Part shown: piece by piece, positions 24,443 to 33,239 of the stretch | Position numbering within the stretch: the stretch's first letter is position 1 | Layout of the letters: every line of letters begins with the position of its first letter | Assembly (NCBI RefSeq): GCF_024347135.1 | Contig: NZ_AP024907.1 | Coordinates: 3,339,001-3,403,000, forward strand | Reading direction: 5' to 3' | From: Vibrio spartinae | Lineage (GTDB): Bacteria; Pseudomonadota; Gammaproteobacteria; Enterobacterales; Vibrionaceae | Length of the DNA stretch: 64,000 nt | Made by a program: the position numbers and the translations under genes | The notes under the pieces: generated by a model | What the model was told of the DNA's origin: nothing | The model's database searches: none | Seen by the model: only the letters and a program-made list of their open reading frames with translations

Positions 24443-25324
24443 ATGAAAACAGCACTCGACCACCTCCCTGAGCGGAAGCAACAAGAACTTCACACCATCA
24501 CCACTGTATTGCGCGATACGCTGGATGATTTTCTGCGCAACAAAAACGGCAGCAAAGCTGAATTTCGCATTCTTAAAATTATCTTGTTCGGCAGCCATGC
24601 CAAAGGGACTTGGGTTAGTGATCGGCCCAACGGTTATATCAGTGACTACGACATTCTGGTGATCGTCAACAGAGCGGCATTGGTCGAAGAGTATGCGGTG
24701 TGGCACAGTGCTGAAGAGCAGATCGCGCGTCGGGTCACCTCTGCCCCACTCGGCTTGATCGTCCACACACTTAATGAAGTCCATCAGCAGCTCCAGCAAG
24801 GTCACTACTTCTTTAAAGATATTCGAGAACAGGGCATTGAACTGTTCAGCGCCGATAAACGGGAACTGCCCACACCGGGGAATTTAAGTGAAGCCGAGCG
24901 AGTGACGATTGCAACCAAGCATTTTAATCATTGGTTTAGTAGCGCAGCACAATTTTATGAATCAGCATATAAACCAATGCTTGAAAATAAATACTTCAAC
25001 TATGCTGCATTTCAACTACATCAGGTAACGGAGCGCCTGTTCGCCTGCACCCTGTTAGTGTGTACCAACTACCTGCCCAAAACCCACAACCTTGAAAGCC
25101 TGCGCTCAATGTGCGCCCAGCAAGATCCGGCCTTTGCCGAGCTATTTCCGATGGACAGCAAATTCCACCGTCGCAGCTTCCAGCGCCTCAAACGCGCCTA
25201 CATCGATGCCCGCTACTCCGAGCATTATGAAATCAGCGCAGAAGAGTTGGTCTATTTGCAGAGTGAAGTGGAGAAATTACGGGAGATAACGGAACAGGTT
25301 TGTCGGGGGAGAGTTGAAGTTTAG
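24443..25324 (+). CDS. Fused nucleotidyltransferase-HEPN protein, copy 2
   Basis: A 293-residue paralogue of the MNT-HEPN protein at 20352. The nucleotidyltransferase half is almost identical and keeps GSHAKG and SDYDILV. The difference is concentrated in the first helices of the HEPN half, where copy 1 reads FQHWMKSAQSFLID and copy 2 FNHWFSSAAQFYES; beyond ERLFACTLL the copies converge again. I started the gene at 24443 because copy 1 starts at the equivalent MKTALDHL; the frame is open ten codons further. It converges on the immunity gene of the intact RHS protein. Its role next to T6SS toxins is unknown. Confidence 0.85.
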   Translation: MKTALDHLPERKQQELHTITTVLRDTLDDFLRNKNGSKAEFRILKIILFGSHAKGTWVSDRPNGYISDYDILVIVNRAALVEEYAVWHSAEEQIARRVTSAPLGLIVHTLNEVHQQLQQGHYFFKDIREQGIELFSADKRELPTPGNLSEAERVTIATKHFNHWFSSAAQFYESAYKPMLENKYFNYAAFQLHQVTERLFACTLLVCTNYLPKTHNLESLRSMCAQQDPAFAELFPMDSKFHRRSFQRLKRAYIDARYSEHYEISAEELVYLQSEVEKLREITEQVCRGRVEV

Positions 25325-25325
25325 C

Positions 25326-25350
25326 GATATGGAGCGGGTTGCTCCATATC
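25326..25350. repeat. Hairpin ending MNT-HEPN cassette copy 2
   Basis: GATATGGAGC and GCTCCATATC form perfect 10-bp arms around GGGTT, directly after the MNT-HEPN stop. It is the equivalent of the hairpin at 21233, with a compensated extra pair and a different loop, which suggests the stem is maintained. Confidence 0.75.
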
Positions 25351-25412
25351 GGGGTAAAAAGCAGGGATGGAGATCCCAGCTTGATAAGCTAACCAGCTCC
25401 TTTGCTGGAAGC

Positions 25413-26078
25413 TCACAAATTTAGTTCTAAATCTTTAACGTATAGTTCATATATTGAATCACCAAACTTATCTAAAACTACCAAAGAACCATTCCTTAAA
25501 GTTACATCTTTAAACATAGGGATATAAACAACTTCATCAGGAGCAGTTCTTAATATTTCCTTCTGCCAAATTATACTGTTTTCCTTTTCTATAACTAAAT
25601 TCAAGTGAAAATCAGTTATTGTCAATCTACATTCAAGAGAGCATTTAATCCCTATTTCTTTAATCATCTTACTCTTATAACACCACTCATTTAAAAAGCC
25701 ACCTTCTTTAAATTTCGCAAGGCTCTCCCTTAATTCATGGCTTGGTATACTATATTGTCTTTCACATTTCGTTATTCCAAGTTCAAGAAGCTCTCTAAAG
25801 AAGTCATTCAGTTCACTATTATCAAGTGATAAGTAGTTCTTCTCATCAAACTTAAATTCAACAATTAGTACTTTAGATGAGTTGATATAGCAATCTTTAC
25901 TTGGTACAGATTTCCCAATAAAACATATCCTCTTAAAGCCATTAGCGTCAAACTTAACAAGCTTTAGTTCTCTTTCAAGGTAATTACAAATACTTCTAGA
26001 TTGATCTCTGAATGGATGAACAATCTCATCAGAATATTCTACCAAATCAGGATATAAATATAGTTCTTTTAAAATCAT
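25413..26078 (-). CDS. Probable immunity protein for the intact RHS toxin
   Basis: A 221-residue AT-rich gene whose ATG overlaps the stop of the RHS gene by four bases (ATGA), so it is translationally coupled to the toxin. The protein has no signal peptide or membrane helix and matches no family that I recognise. Its composition differs sharply from the GC-richer RHS core, in line with tip and immunity gene travelling together. Function is inferred from position; the predicted partner is the URI-like nuclease tip. Confidence 0.75.
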   Translation of the reverse strand: MILKELYLYPDLVEYSDEIVHPFRDQSRSICNYLERELKLVKFDANGFKRICFIGKSVPSKDCYINSSKVLIVEFKFDEKNYLSLDNSELNDFFRELLELGITKCERQYSIPSHELRESLAKFKEGGFLNEWCYKSKMIKEIGIKCSLECRLTITDFHLNLVIEKENSIIWQKEILRTAPDEVVYIPMFKDVTLRNGSLVVLDKFGDSIYELYVKDLELNL

Positions 26079-29000
26079 GGTCTTGAATGCCTACTTGGAT
26101 CTAATTCTTTTCTCAAACGCTTTGCATTGTCTCTTTCCCATTTCAGTATATTTTCTCTAGCGCCCGCTCCAGCTGGAACCTTTTTTACAACTCGAGCTTT
26201 ATATCGCCCATTATTACCAGGTTCTTTATTCCATCGATTCACCTGAGAGTTAGCACGTCGAGAACTACCATCCTTATTAAGTTTCCCTCCACTCACACCT
26301 GTTTTCGCTACCTTTCCTGTCCGAGTATCGACAATTTCATACCCATGCTGAGCTTTTGAACTTGATTTAGAATTACCATTAACTTTCTTACAAACACTAG
26401 GAGCCAATCCCAACGGATCGACCCACTCAACCGGATTGTCCACATACCCCTGCGGCCTGAGTCCACCGGCAAATCCTATGGGGTCGGGGCTTAAATACTG
26501 ACCACTGTCTGTATCGTAGTAGCGATTGAGGTTGTAGTAAAGCCCGGATTCCCGATCTTCGATCTGCCCCTGATAACGCAGGTCACAGGTCAGCGCTTCG
26601 TTGGCCGCGTCTTCAAGATAACCGCGTTGAATTTTGAGGTTAAACTGTTGCTGCTGGTATTTGCCCCACAGTGCCTGTTCACCGCGCCATTCGATTTCAC
26701 CGTCTTCTCGGACTAACTCCTGTGGCGTCCCTGCGTGGTCGGTGACGATATAGTGCAGGTCTTGGCGGTTGCTGTTGTGACGGGTGGTCACCTGCGCCAT
26801 CGGGCGGAAAGTCCCCGGCTCATACAGATATTCGGTGCTAGTCAGCGCCGTGCCGTCGGCGGTGATTTGGCTCTGCTGCACCAACGTGCTGCCGTCCCAC
26901 AGATAATGGGTCTGCTGCTGAGTTTGCAGGCACTCTTTGGCGATGCGTCGCCCGAACGGGTCATAGCGGTAACGGTAACGTCGCCCGTCCGGTAGCTCAA
27001 TATGAGTCAGACGGTCTTCATCATTCCAGATCAATGTTGTGCTCTGCGGGCGGAAGCCGCCTTTCGATTCGCTTTTCTCAATCACCCGGCCACATTCATC
27101 GTAACGATATTTGAAGCGGCCAACTTCGGTCACTCGCCCGGCTTTATCATAGTCACGTTTCTGGCGCTTTATCCGTTCATCGGCCAGTGATACGACATTG
27201 TCACCGTATTCGCTGCCGAAACCTTCTTCATTGAGATTCAGCTCGCTGTCATATCCGAACAGGTGGACGAACCCGGCTTTGGTCTCCCACGATTTACGCT
27301 GGCGTACTGCGGTAATCTGACTGTTGGGGTTGAGGGTGAATTCGGCACTGCCGCGATGACTATCCTCAATCCCCGTTAATCGATCTAAGGCATCATAGCG
27401 ATACCGGCGCAGCGATTGATTGCCCAGTTGCTGCCCGAGCAATAATCCGGTCGCACTCCACTGATGTTGCAGATTAAATCCGGTATCCGTCTGGCGAGAA
27501 TGCTCCTCACCGCCCGGCAGATAAGCAAACTTCAGCGGATTGTGGTGACCGACTTGCAACTCAGATAGTCGTTGCTGCTGCCATTGATAACTGCGCTCAG
27601 TCTGTGTGCCGCTAAACTGGATGCGCCGCCCGGCTGCATCGTACTGGTGGGTCAGTTCAGTACCGTTGATATTTTCATTCAACAATTGCCCTGCCGGGCT
27701 ATAGGTGAGTGCAATCCACGCATCACCGTTTTCTGCATAGGTCAGCCGTGAAGCCGCATCATATTCATACCAACTTTTCCCGGTCGCATTGTCCTGATTA
27801 TCGAAGCTTTCACTCTGGCGCAGGCGTCCGCACACATCGTACTGATAGCGGAAGGTGTGACCGTCCGGTTTGCTGCGCTGCACCAATCGCCCGGCCGGAT
27901 CATAGGCGTAGGTTTCAGTGCGACCGTCGTAGTGACGCTCACTGGCAACCTGCCCCAGTTGGTCAAATCCGTACAACCACTGCTGGCCGTGACTGTTGGT
28001 CACACCGGCAAATTCGGCTTCGACATTGTAGTGATACTGCGTGGTTGCACCCAGCGGGTCGGTGACAGCTTTAAGCTTATCGAAGGCGCCATATTCAAAG
28101 CGCTGGGTTTGACCGAGTGCATCGGTAACCGAAATCAGATTACCTTCAATATCGTAGCTAAAATGCGCTTCTGTGCCGTCTTCGTAGATAACTTTATCGG
28201 GAAAAGAGTTTGATTCATGGTAATGCCACTGGCGGGTGAGATTACCCTGAGCATCACGTTTATCGCTGACCCGTTTCACCAGTCGGTCAAAGCGGTCATA
28301 ATGGAAGGTCATACCATAGCCAGTTGCAGGCTCCAGCCTCATCAGCAGACCGCGTTCATTGTAGGTATAGCGGGTCACGCTGCCATCCGGCTCGGTCACG
28401 GAGTCACGCAAGCCGTGCTCGGTATAAGTCATTTGCCAGACCCGACCTTCCGGGTCAGCAATCTGAATCACATCGCCCTGCGGATTATGTTCATACAACC
28501 AACTGGCACCGAGTGGGTCAGTGTAACTTGTCAGCCATCCCTGCTCGTTGTAATCATAGCCGTGTACCGTTCCATCCGGCAAAGTAGCAGTGGTGAGATT
28601 TCCCCATTCATCATAGGAGTAGGCTGTCGTCTCACCCAAGATATTGGTTTCAGCCACCAGCAAATCATCCAGCCACTGCTGCTCAATCCGGTTACCTGCC
28701 GCATCCACGATGGCATAGGGGCGGTTGCGCTCATCCAGATGGTAGGCTTTGATCCCACCGAAACCACTTTTGTAGTAATGAATATGGTTGTCATCGTCAT
28801 AGCGGATTTGGTCGGTCCATAACCCGTCAGCACAACGGCTGGCGATCGCCCGGCCCTGTTCATCATAATCGTGTTCAACCCAGGTATGTGCCAAATCCTG
28901 CCAGCGGGTCAGATAACCGGCTTTACTGTACTGATAATCGAAATTGCGGCCTGATTCTCCCCGTACTGAAAGCAGCCTGCCGGATTTGTCGTAATCATAG

Positions 29001-30847
29001 CGGGCCAACTCCTGCAATGGCGTTTGATCGGCTTCGCATAAGATCAACTGAGTAATTCGGTTACGCTCGGTTTTGACCTGAATCAGTCGCTCATCGCTGA
29101 GAATGACCCATTTGAGCGTGCGACGGTCGTAAAGGAACTGAATAGTATTTCCGTAAGCATCTGATATTTTGGACAAGCGCAATGTCGCACCAATCGCATG
29201 ACCGAAATGATAGGTCAGACCATCTTTATGCCGAAGAGTTAATTCCGCCTGTTCGCCCCGGGTCAACCGCCACTGGGGTTTCAGTAAAGATGTACTTTCT
29301 TCTTCCGGATCAGGGAGTTCGAATATGCCCTGGGTATAGTCGGTATCGGTAAAGGTTGCCAGCATCCCTTCGATAGACAGCGAGATATCCCAGTTGCTGC
29401 GCCACAAGCATCCCATCAGGCCCGTTTCTCTCAAACCTGCTGAATGATAATAACGCTGATGCTCCAGAGGCAGTATTCCTGCCAACACAAAATCCTGCCG
29501 TTCTTCATACACCTTCCCTGTATACAGATCTATCGGTTCTCCTTCTTTACCACAACCGCCGTTTTTTTTCTTTTTCTCTTTTCTCTTACGGCGTTTCTTT
29601 ATCTTATCTTTTTGAGCCTTACTCCTGCGACGAACCTTTTCTCTGCCAGCATTCAGGTTATTCGCATCCACGACGGTATTCTTCGAATGGGGCATGCCGT
29701 TTTTACGGGTCACAACCTTACCAATAAATTCATCGACCTTGGCACTGATTTTGCCGACCATCTCATCGATTTTGCCCTGTAGGCGCTCCATTGCCTTCAC
29801 CAGTTTCTCAAAAGAGTCCCGGAGTAATCTCACCGCCCAGTTCTTACTGTTTTTTATTGCTTTGTTCAGCCCGTCAATGATTTTACTCAGTAATGCTTTG
29901 GCCTTCCCTGCATACTCACTCAGTTGTCCACTGAACTTTTTCAGGTACTTGACCAGATTGCCGTTTGACAAACTGCGCAGCATTTTCATCGCTTTTTTAA
30001 TGGTGCGTGAGTCCGCATTTTCCAACGCATTGATAATGGTCTTGCCAGTTTTCTTGGTCGCATCACCCAACCCAGGAACAAAGCCAACCACTACCAGTAC
30101 ACCGGTCGCCCAATGCCAGAAGCCCAGTTCCTTTTTGGTACAGGTATCCCAGCCCCAGCACCCTAAGTCGTACAAATCCATCGCCTGCCCCACCACCGGC
30201 ACAAAGCCGAGCGCAATCTCACAAAACAGCAGAATCGCCGTATTGTCATGTGCCATGCCGGCCATTTCTCCGGCCAGACTATGGTGAATTTTGTTGATCG
30301 CCTTTTTCAGAGCAGTAGAACCACGGTTGATCTCTTTTTCCAGTTCCCAAAAGCGACGATAAGCAGCCTTATACTCCTTATCGATCCAGGTAAATAATTT
30401 ACGATCAATATCAACAAACTCGTCAGAACTACCATCCTCATCATAAGTCAGATAACCCTGACGGCTCAGTAAAGAATAAAGCGCAAAGTATTCACCGGCT
30501 TTGGCAGCATATTCGGGATTGGCCTGAATCACCGGGTTATTTTCTGCCGATTCTTTGGGGTTGAATTCATCGCTGCCTTCGCCGAGCAGAATCTCAAAGC
30601 CGCCGCAGCCCATGTTCTGGATTTTGCACATCCCCTGCTTATCCGTCTTGCCTGAAATCTCGGTCTTGTTGCTATCGGTGAGTACAAAGTCAGCTTCCGG
30701 TATGGGCTTATTATCATCATAGTGATAGCGGATAAACACTTCACAGCCACATTCAACGCAGCCGCCATCGAGGACATTGTCGGTGGAAAAGTTCTGGGTC
30801 GCCGCTTCAGCACTGGAGAGTAAATCGGCTTTCTTATTGTCGCTCAT
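26075..30847 (-). CDS. T6SS RHS-family polymorphic toxin with URI/GIY-YIG-like tip
   Basis: A 1590-residue RHS effector. The N-terminal about 430 residues are T6SS-specific: a Cys-rich start (GGCVECGCEVF), two hydrophobic segments (around residues 203-222 and 245-262) likely to insert in the target membrane, and a lysine-rich stretch near 395-425. Residues about 435-1475 are YD repeats forming the toxin cocoon and end with RPQGYVDNPVEWVDPLGLAP, the aspartyl self-cleavage site. The final about 110 residues are the tip: YEIVDTRTGKVAKTGVSG ... RANSQVNRWN ... ARENILKWERDNAKRL, resembling URI/GIY-YIG nuclease toxins. It is preceded by two DUF4123 adaptor genes (4-base overlap) and followed by overlapping immunity. 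Nuclease activity is inferred. Confidence 0.9.
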   Translation of the reverse strand: MSDNKKADLLSSAEAATQNFSTDNVLDGGCVECGCEVFIRYHYDDNKPIPEADFVLTDSNKTEISGKTDKQGMCKIQNMGCGGFEILLGEGSDEFNPKESAENNPVIQANPEYAAKAGEYFALYSLLSRQGYLTYDEDGSSDEFVDIDRKLFTWIDKEYKAAYRRFWELEKEINRGSTALKKAINKIHHSLAGEMAGMAHDNTAILLFCEIALGFVPVVGQAMDLYDLGCWGWDTCTKKELGFWHWATGVLVVVGFVPGLGDATKKTGKTIINALENADSRTIKKAMKMLRSLSNGNLVKYLKKFSGQLSEYAGKAKALLSKIIDGLNKAIKNSKNWAVRLLRDSFEKLVKAMERLQGKIDEMVGKISAKVDEFIGKVVTRKNGMPHSKNTVVDANNLNAGREKVRRRSKAQKDKIKKRRKRKEKKKKNGGCGKEGEPIDLYTGKVYEERQDFVLAGILPLEHQRYYHSAGLRETGLMGCLWRSNWDISLSIEGMLATFTDTDYTQGIFELPDPEEESTSLLKPQWRLTRGEQAELTLRHKDGLTYHFGHAIGATLRLSKISDAYGNTIQFLYDRRTLKWVILSDERLIQVKTERNRITQLILCEADQTPLQELARYDYDKSGRLLSVRGESGRNFDYQYSKAGYLTRWQDLAHTWVEHDYDEQGRAIASRCADGLWTDQIRYDDDNHIHYYKSGFGGIKAYHLDERNRPYAIVDAAGNRIEQQWLDDLLVAETNILGETTAYSYDEWGNLTTATLPDGTVHGYDYNEQGWLTSYTDPLGASWLYEHNPQGDVIQIADPEGRVWQMTYTEHGLRDSVTEPDGSVTRYTYNERGLLMRLEPATGYGMTFHYDRFDRLVKRVSDKRDAQGNLTRQWHYHESNSFPDKVIYEDGTEAHFSYDIEGNLISVTDALGQTQRFEYGAFDKLKAVTDPLGATTQYHYNVEAEFAGVTNSHGQQWLYGFDQLGQVASERHYDGRTETYAYDPAGRLVQRSKPDGHTFRYQYDVCGRLRQSESFDNQDNATGKSWYEYDAASRLTYAENGDAWIALTYSPAGQLLNENINGTELTHQYDAAGRRIQFSGTQTERSYQWQQQRLSELQVGHHNPLKFAYLPGGEEHSRQTDTGFNLQHQWSATGLLLGQQLGNQSLRRYRYDALDRLTGIEDSHRGSAEFTLNPNSQITAVRQRKSWETKAGFVHLFGYDSELNLNEEGFGSEYGDNVVSLADERIKRQKRDYDKAGRVTEVGRFKYRYDECGRVIEKSESKGGFRPQSTTLIWNDEDRLTHIELPDGRRYRYRYDPFGRRIAKECLQTQQQTHYLWDGSTLVQQSQITADGTALTSTEYLYEPGTFRPMAQVTTRHNSNRQDLHYIVTDHAGTPQELVREDGEIEWRGEQALWGKYQQQQFNLKIQRGYLEDAANEALTCDLRYQGQIEDRESGLYYNLNRYYDTDSGQYLSPDPIGFAGGLRPQGYVDNPVEWVDPLGLAPSVCKKVNGNSKSSSKAQHGYEIVDTRTGKVAKTGVSGGKLNKDGSSRRANSQVNRWNKEPGNNGRYKARVVKKVPAGAGARENILKWERDNAKRLRKELDPSRHSRP
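26430..27879. repeat. RHS core direct repeat, copy 2
   Basis: This is the intact gene's version of the 1450-base core segment shared with the orphan tip at 22769-24218. The two copies differ by scattered substitutions only. Confidence 0.9.
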
Positions 30848-31758
30848 GACTGTTCTGACTCCTTATCCAATTCATCTAACCCACGTTCAAATAACCGATC
30901 CATCCGACTTTGCGTGCCCTGATAATCCGGTGATTTTAAAATCTGCTCGGCCCACGGCTGAGTGGTAAACTGCTCACCGAAAACGACCGTCAGGCTCAGA
31001 TAGCGGACCACATCATTCGGTTGGGTAAATCCCAGTTGATTGGCCTGAGTGATATGCTGATAGAGATATTGATCGAACTGCGCCTGTTCCCAGCTTTGGG
31101 TTTCGCTGTGATGGGCTTGTAAATGATCCTGATACTGACGGTAGATCTGTTGGCTGGCCCAGATACTGAGTGCCTGATATTGTGCTTTGGTCAGCGGCGT
31201 CGGTAACGGGAGTGTGGTTTCTTCCAGAATCGGCGTCTGAAATCTGAGAACCTTCGCCTTCGGCTGCTCCGGTTCCCAGTAGGCTATCTGTCGTAACGGC
31301 CCCTGAATATGTTGCTGATAAACAGCATCGCTGGCCTGCCAGAGCACACCCAGCACATCCCAGTCCGAAAGACGCAGCAGAAACTGTTCCTGTGTCGGGG
31401 TTTCGACCAGTGTCCATGCCCGGAAATAACGCATGGCTAAATCGCTCTGGCGGCTAAGCGGCAGTGCATGAAAACGGGGATCCAGCTGAATCGCAATGCC
31501 CCAGTGTGGTTGTGTTGCCACCTGCTCTTCGAACCATGCCCACGATTGCAGTGGCATAATATAGGGAGAAATCGAGGCATGAATATCGCCCATATCGCCC
31601 CAGTACAGGCGTGTTTCAAACTCTGGCATCTGTTCTGCCAGATCGCGGATTTCCGGATGAATCGCAGCTTCAGCAACCACAAACCATCCCGGGTCTTCCA
31701 GCGTGGTTTGCCAGTTTTCCAGCGGGACATCTTCCCACCACTGTTCAGTGTCTGTCAT
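30844..31758 (-). CDS. DUF4123-family T6SS adaptor, proximal to RHS
   Basis: A 304-residue protein with a DUF4123-type N-terminal half (VVAEAAIHPEIRDL, then RLYWGDMGDI, PYIMPLQS, WGIAIQLD and RYFRAWTL) and a helical C-terminal half rich in Gln. DUF4123 proteins (Tap/TEC) are chaperones that load a specific effector onto its VgrG or PAAR tip and are not themselves delivered. It overlaps the RHS gene by four bases and the preceding DUF4123 gene by four. As the gene immediately before RHS it is the likeliest RHS chaperone. Confidence 0.82.
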   Translation of the reverse strand: MTDTEQWWEDVPLENWQTTLEDPGWFVVAEAAIHPEIRDLAEQMPEFETRLYWGDMGDIHASISPYIMPLQSWAWFEEQVATQPHWGIAIQLDPRFHALPLSRQSDLAMRYFRAWTLVETPTQEQFLLRLSDWDVLGVLWQASDAVYQQHIQGPLRQIAYWEPEQPKAKVLRFQTPILEETTLPLPTPLTKAQYQALSIWASQQIYRQYQDHLQAHHSETQSWEQAQFDQYLYQHITQANQLGFTQPNDVVRYLSLTVVFGEQFTTQPWAEQILKSPDYQGTQSRMDRLFERGLDELDKESEQS

Positions 31759-32759
31759 TTCTTACTCTCCATAACCACGTTCTCTGGTTCCGGTGTTGCC
31801 AAAGCAGAGTTGTCCGCTGAATCAGGCTCTGCCAGCCATCCCGGTGAACGGTATGCGGCAAGTTCATCCTCACGCCCCAGATACTGATGGTGCAGTTCGC
31901 CAATCGCCTGACGGAGCGAATAGAAATGCAGCAAACGCTGGAATTCCGGATGTTCATCAAAGCGATCTCCCAGATAAAAGCGATACAAGGCGAAGGTTTC
32001 TTTATCCAGTTCGGATGCTCCGGCATATTTCTCCGTTGCCAGCGCCATGCCCTCATGAAAACGGTTTTCCACCAGTTCAAGAGACAAAGATTCACCATAC
32101 TGCGGTAATAATTTCCGGTATAAGGTTTCAACCAGCGAATGAAGCTGTTCCGGATAGAAAAACCGGTCAAATTGCTCCTGGGTCAGTTGTAGTGGCAATT
32201 GGATCACACCCGAAGATTCCTCCGGGTCAGATGCTGACGACAGATCAAATGCACGCAGTTTAAGCTGCTGTTCATCCCGGACCGGCAGATAGAGCCCCTG
32301 ATGTTTCCCCTGAAAGCACTGTTGCTGTGCCGGGGTTAAAATGCGCCACCACTGAGGTAATACTGCCGGATCATAAAAACGCAGCATCACTTGCGTAAGA
32401 TCCGGATAGAGACAGGAAACCCACGGATGCCAGTGTGCCCGCAGAGCAGAAAAATCACCGTCAAACAAACCAACCAGCCCGAACTGCTCAGCCCGCGGTT
32501 CGTTTTCTGCCAGCCAGTAATAAAGTGTCTCTCCCGGATTACCATCGCGAATATCGATAAGTAATGGCGAAACATCGGTCAGGTACTGAAGCTCACTGCC
32601 ACGCAGCAGTTCACACCATGTGACATCTTCGCGTCGCTTCATGGTGTTCCAGAATTCAGTCGCTTGCGGAAACTGAATGCGATCAAACAATAAGTAGCAT
32701 GTTTTTCTTTCTGACGTATTTCCTTCTGACATGCTTAATATGTCGAATAAGGATTTCAT
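31755..32759 (-). CDS. DUF4123-family T6SS adaptor, distal
   Basis: A 334-residue DUF4123 protein. The domain spans about residues 18-150 (CYLLFDRIQFPQAT ... LLIDIRDG ... FGLVGLFDGDFSALRAHWHPWV ... VMLRFYDPAVLPQWW). A longer C-terminal helical region carries charged stretches that may recognise a partner. It overlaps the second adaptor by four bases and starts a translationally coupled group of four (two adaptors, RHS, immunity). Two adaptors in a row is unusual; one may serve the RHS protein and the other a PAAR effector upstream. Confidence 0.82.
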   Translation of the reverse strand: MKSLFDILSMSEGNTSERKTCYLLFDRIQFPQATEFWNTMKRREDVTWCELLRGSELQYLTDVSPLLIDIRDGNPGETLYYWLAENEPRAEQFGLVGLFDGDFSALRAHWHPWVSCLYPDLTQVMLRFYDPAVLPQWWRILTPAQQQCFQGKHQGLYLPVRDEQQLKLRAFDLSSASDPEESSGVIQLPLQLTQEQFDRFFYPEQLHSLVETLYRKLLPQYGESLSLELVENRFHEGMALATEKYAGASELDKETFALYRFYLGDRFDEHPEFQRLLHFYSLRQAIGELHHQYLGREDELAAYRSPGWLAEPDSADNSALATPEPENVVMESKK

Positions 32760-32875
32760 TTTTTATTTTTCCTAGCCTGCGTCAATGTATGAAATATTTA
32801 TATTTTATGAAAAAAAATTAATGATTTAAAAAACATAGGGACCACTGTAGTGAATCTGACCCAACCATATTATTG

Positions 32876-33169
32876 CTACGGAGTTGTCTCATTAGGAAAA
32901 ACTCTACTCCATAAGTTCTCGATGACATACTCCTTTGCATCTTCCTCATCATCTGCCGGATAAACGACATATTCCTCATTTTCCAGTAGTTCAGACCAAC
33001 AGATAGACTTATCTTTGAAAAGCTGTTTCAACTCACTCTCAATTTCTGCTTTCTGAATCGGATCACTAAGCACCCGTTCTAAAGCAGCAATTTCATCACT
33101 TTCTTCTAACCCTACATCTACTGAAAAAATGGATATCAGTAAGTTTCTTAAAGAAGGATAATCGTTCAT
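32876..33169 (-). CDS. CdiI-like immunity protein
   Basis: A 97-residue strongly acidic protein lying 70 bases after the short PAAR toxin gene on the same strand. The layout (DYPSLRNLLISIFSVDVGLEESDE, then a helix with IQKAEIESELKQLF) recalls the CdiI_2 immunity family, which protects against CdiA toxins of RNase A-like fold. That fits the tip of its partner. No signal peptide, so it is cytosolic. The family match is by eye and moderate; the immunity role is well supported by position. Confidence 0.65.
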   Translation of the reverse strand: MNDYPSLRNLLISIFSVDVGLEESDEIAALERVLSDPIQKAEIESELKQLFKDKSICWSELLENEEYVVYPADDEEDAKEYVIENLWSRVFPNETTP

Positions 33170-33239
33170 TTAATTACCTCGATGGAAATATAGTTATCGT
33201 TTCCCAGACCTGTTTTACTTGGTTAAATTCATACGTTGC

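Larger units (their letters stand above)
24238..25350. repeat. Copy 2 of the 1.1-kb MNT-HEPN cassette
   Basis: This segment is near-identical to 20147-21254 apart from one diverged block (about 24902-25035). It begins 20 bases beyond the breakpoint of the orphan RHS core and ends with a 10-bp-arm hairpin, after which the immunity gene of the intact RHS protein follows on the other strand. Confidence 0.9.

Noticed and set aside
28217..28822. 201-codon plus-strand frame opposite the RHS gene
   Set aside because: It is a shadow of the RHS coding strand, with no ribosome-binding site or recognisable product.
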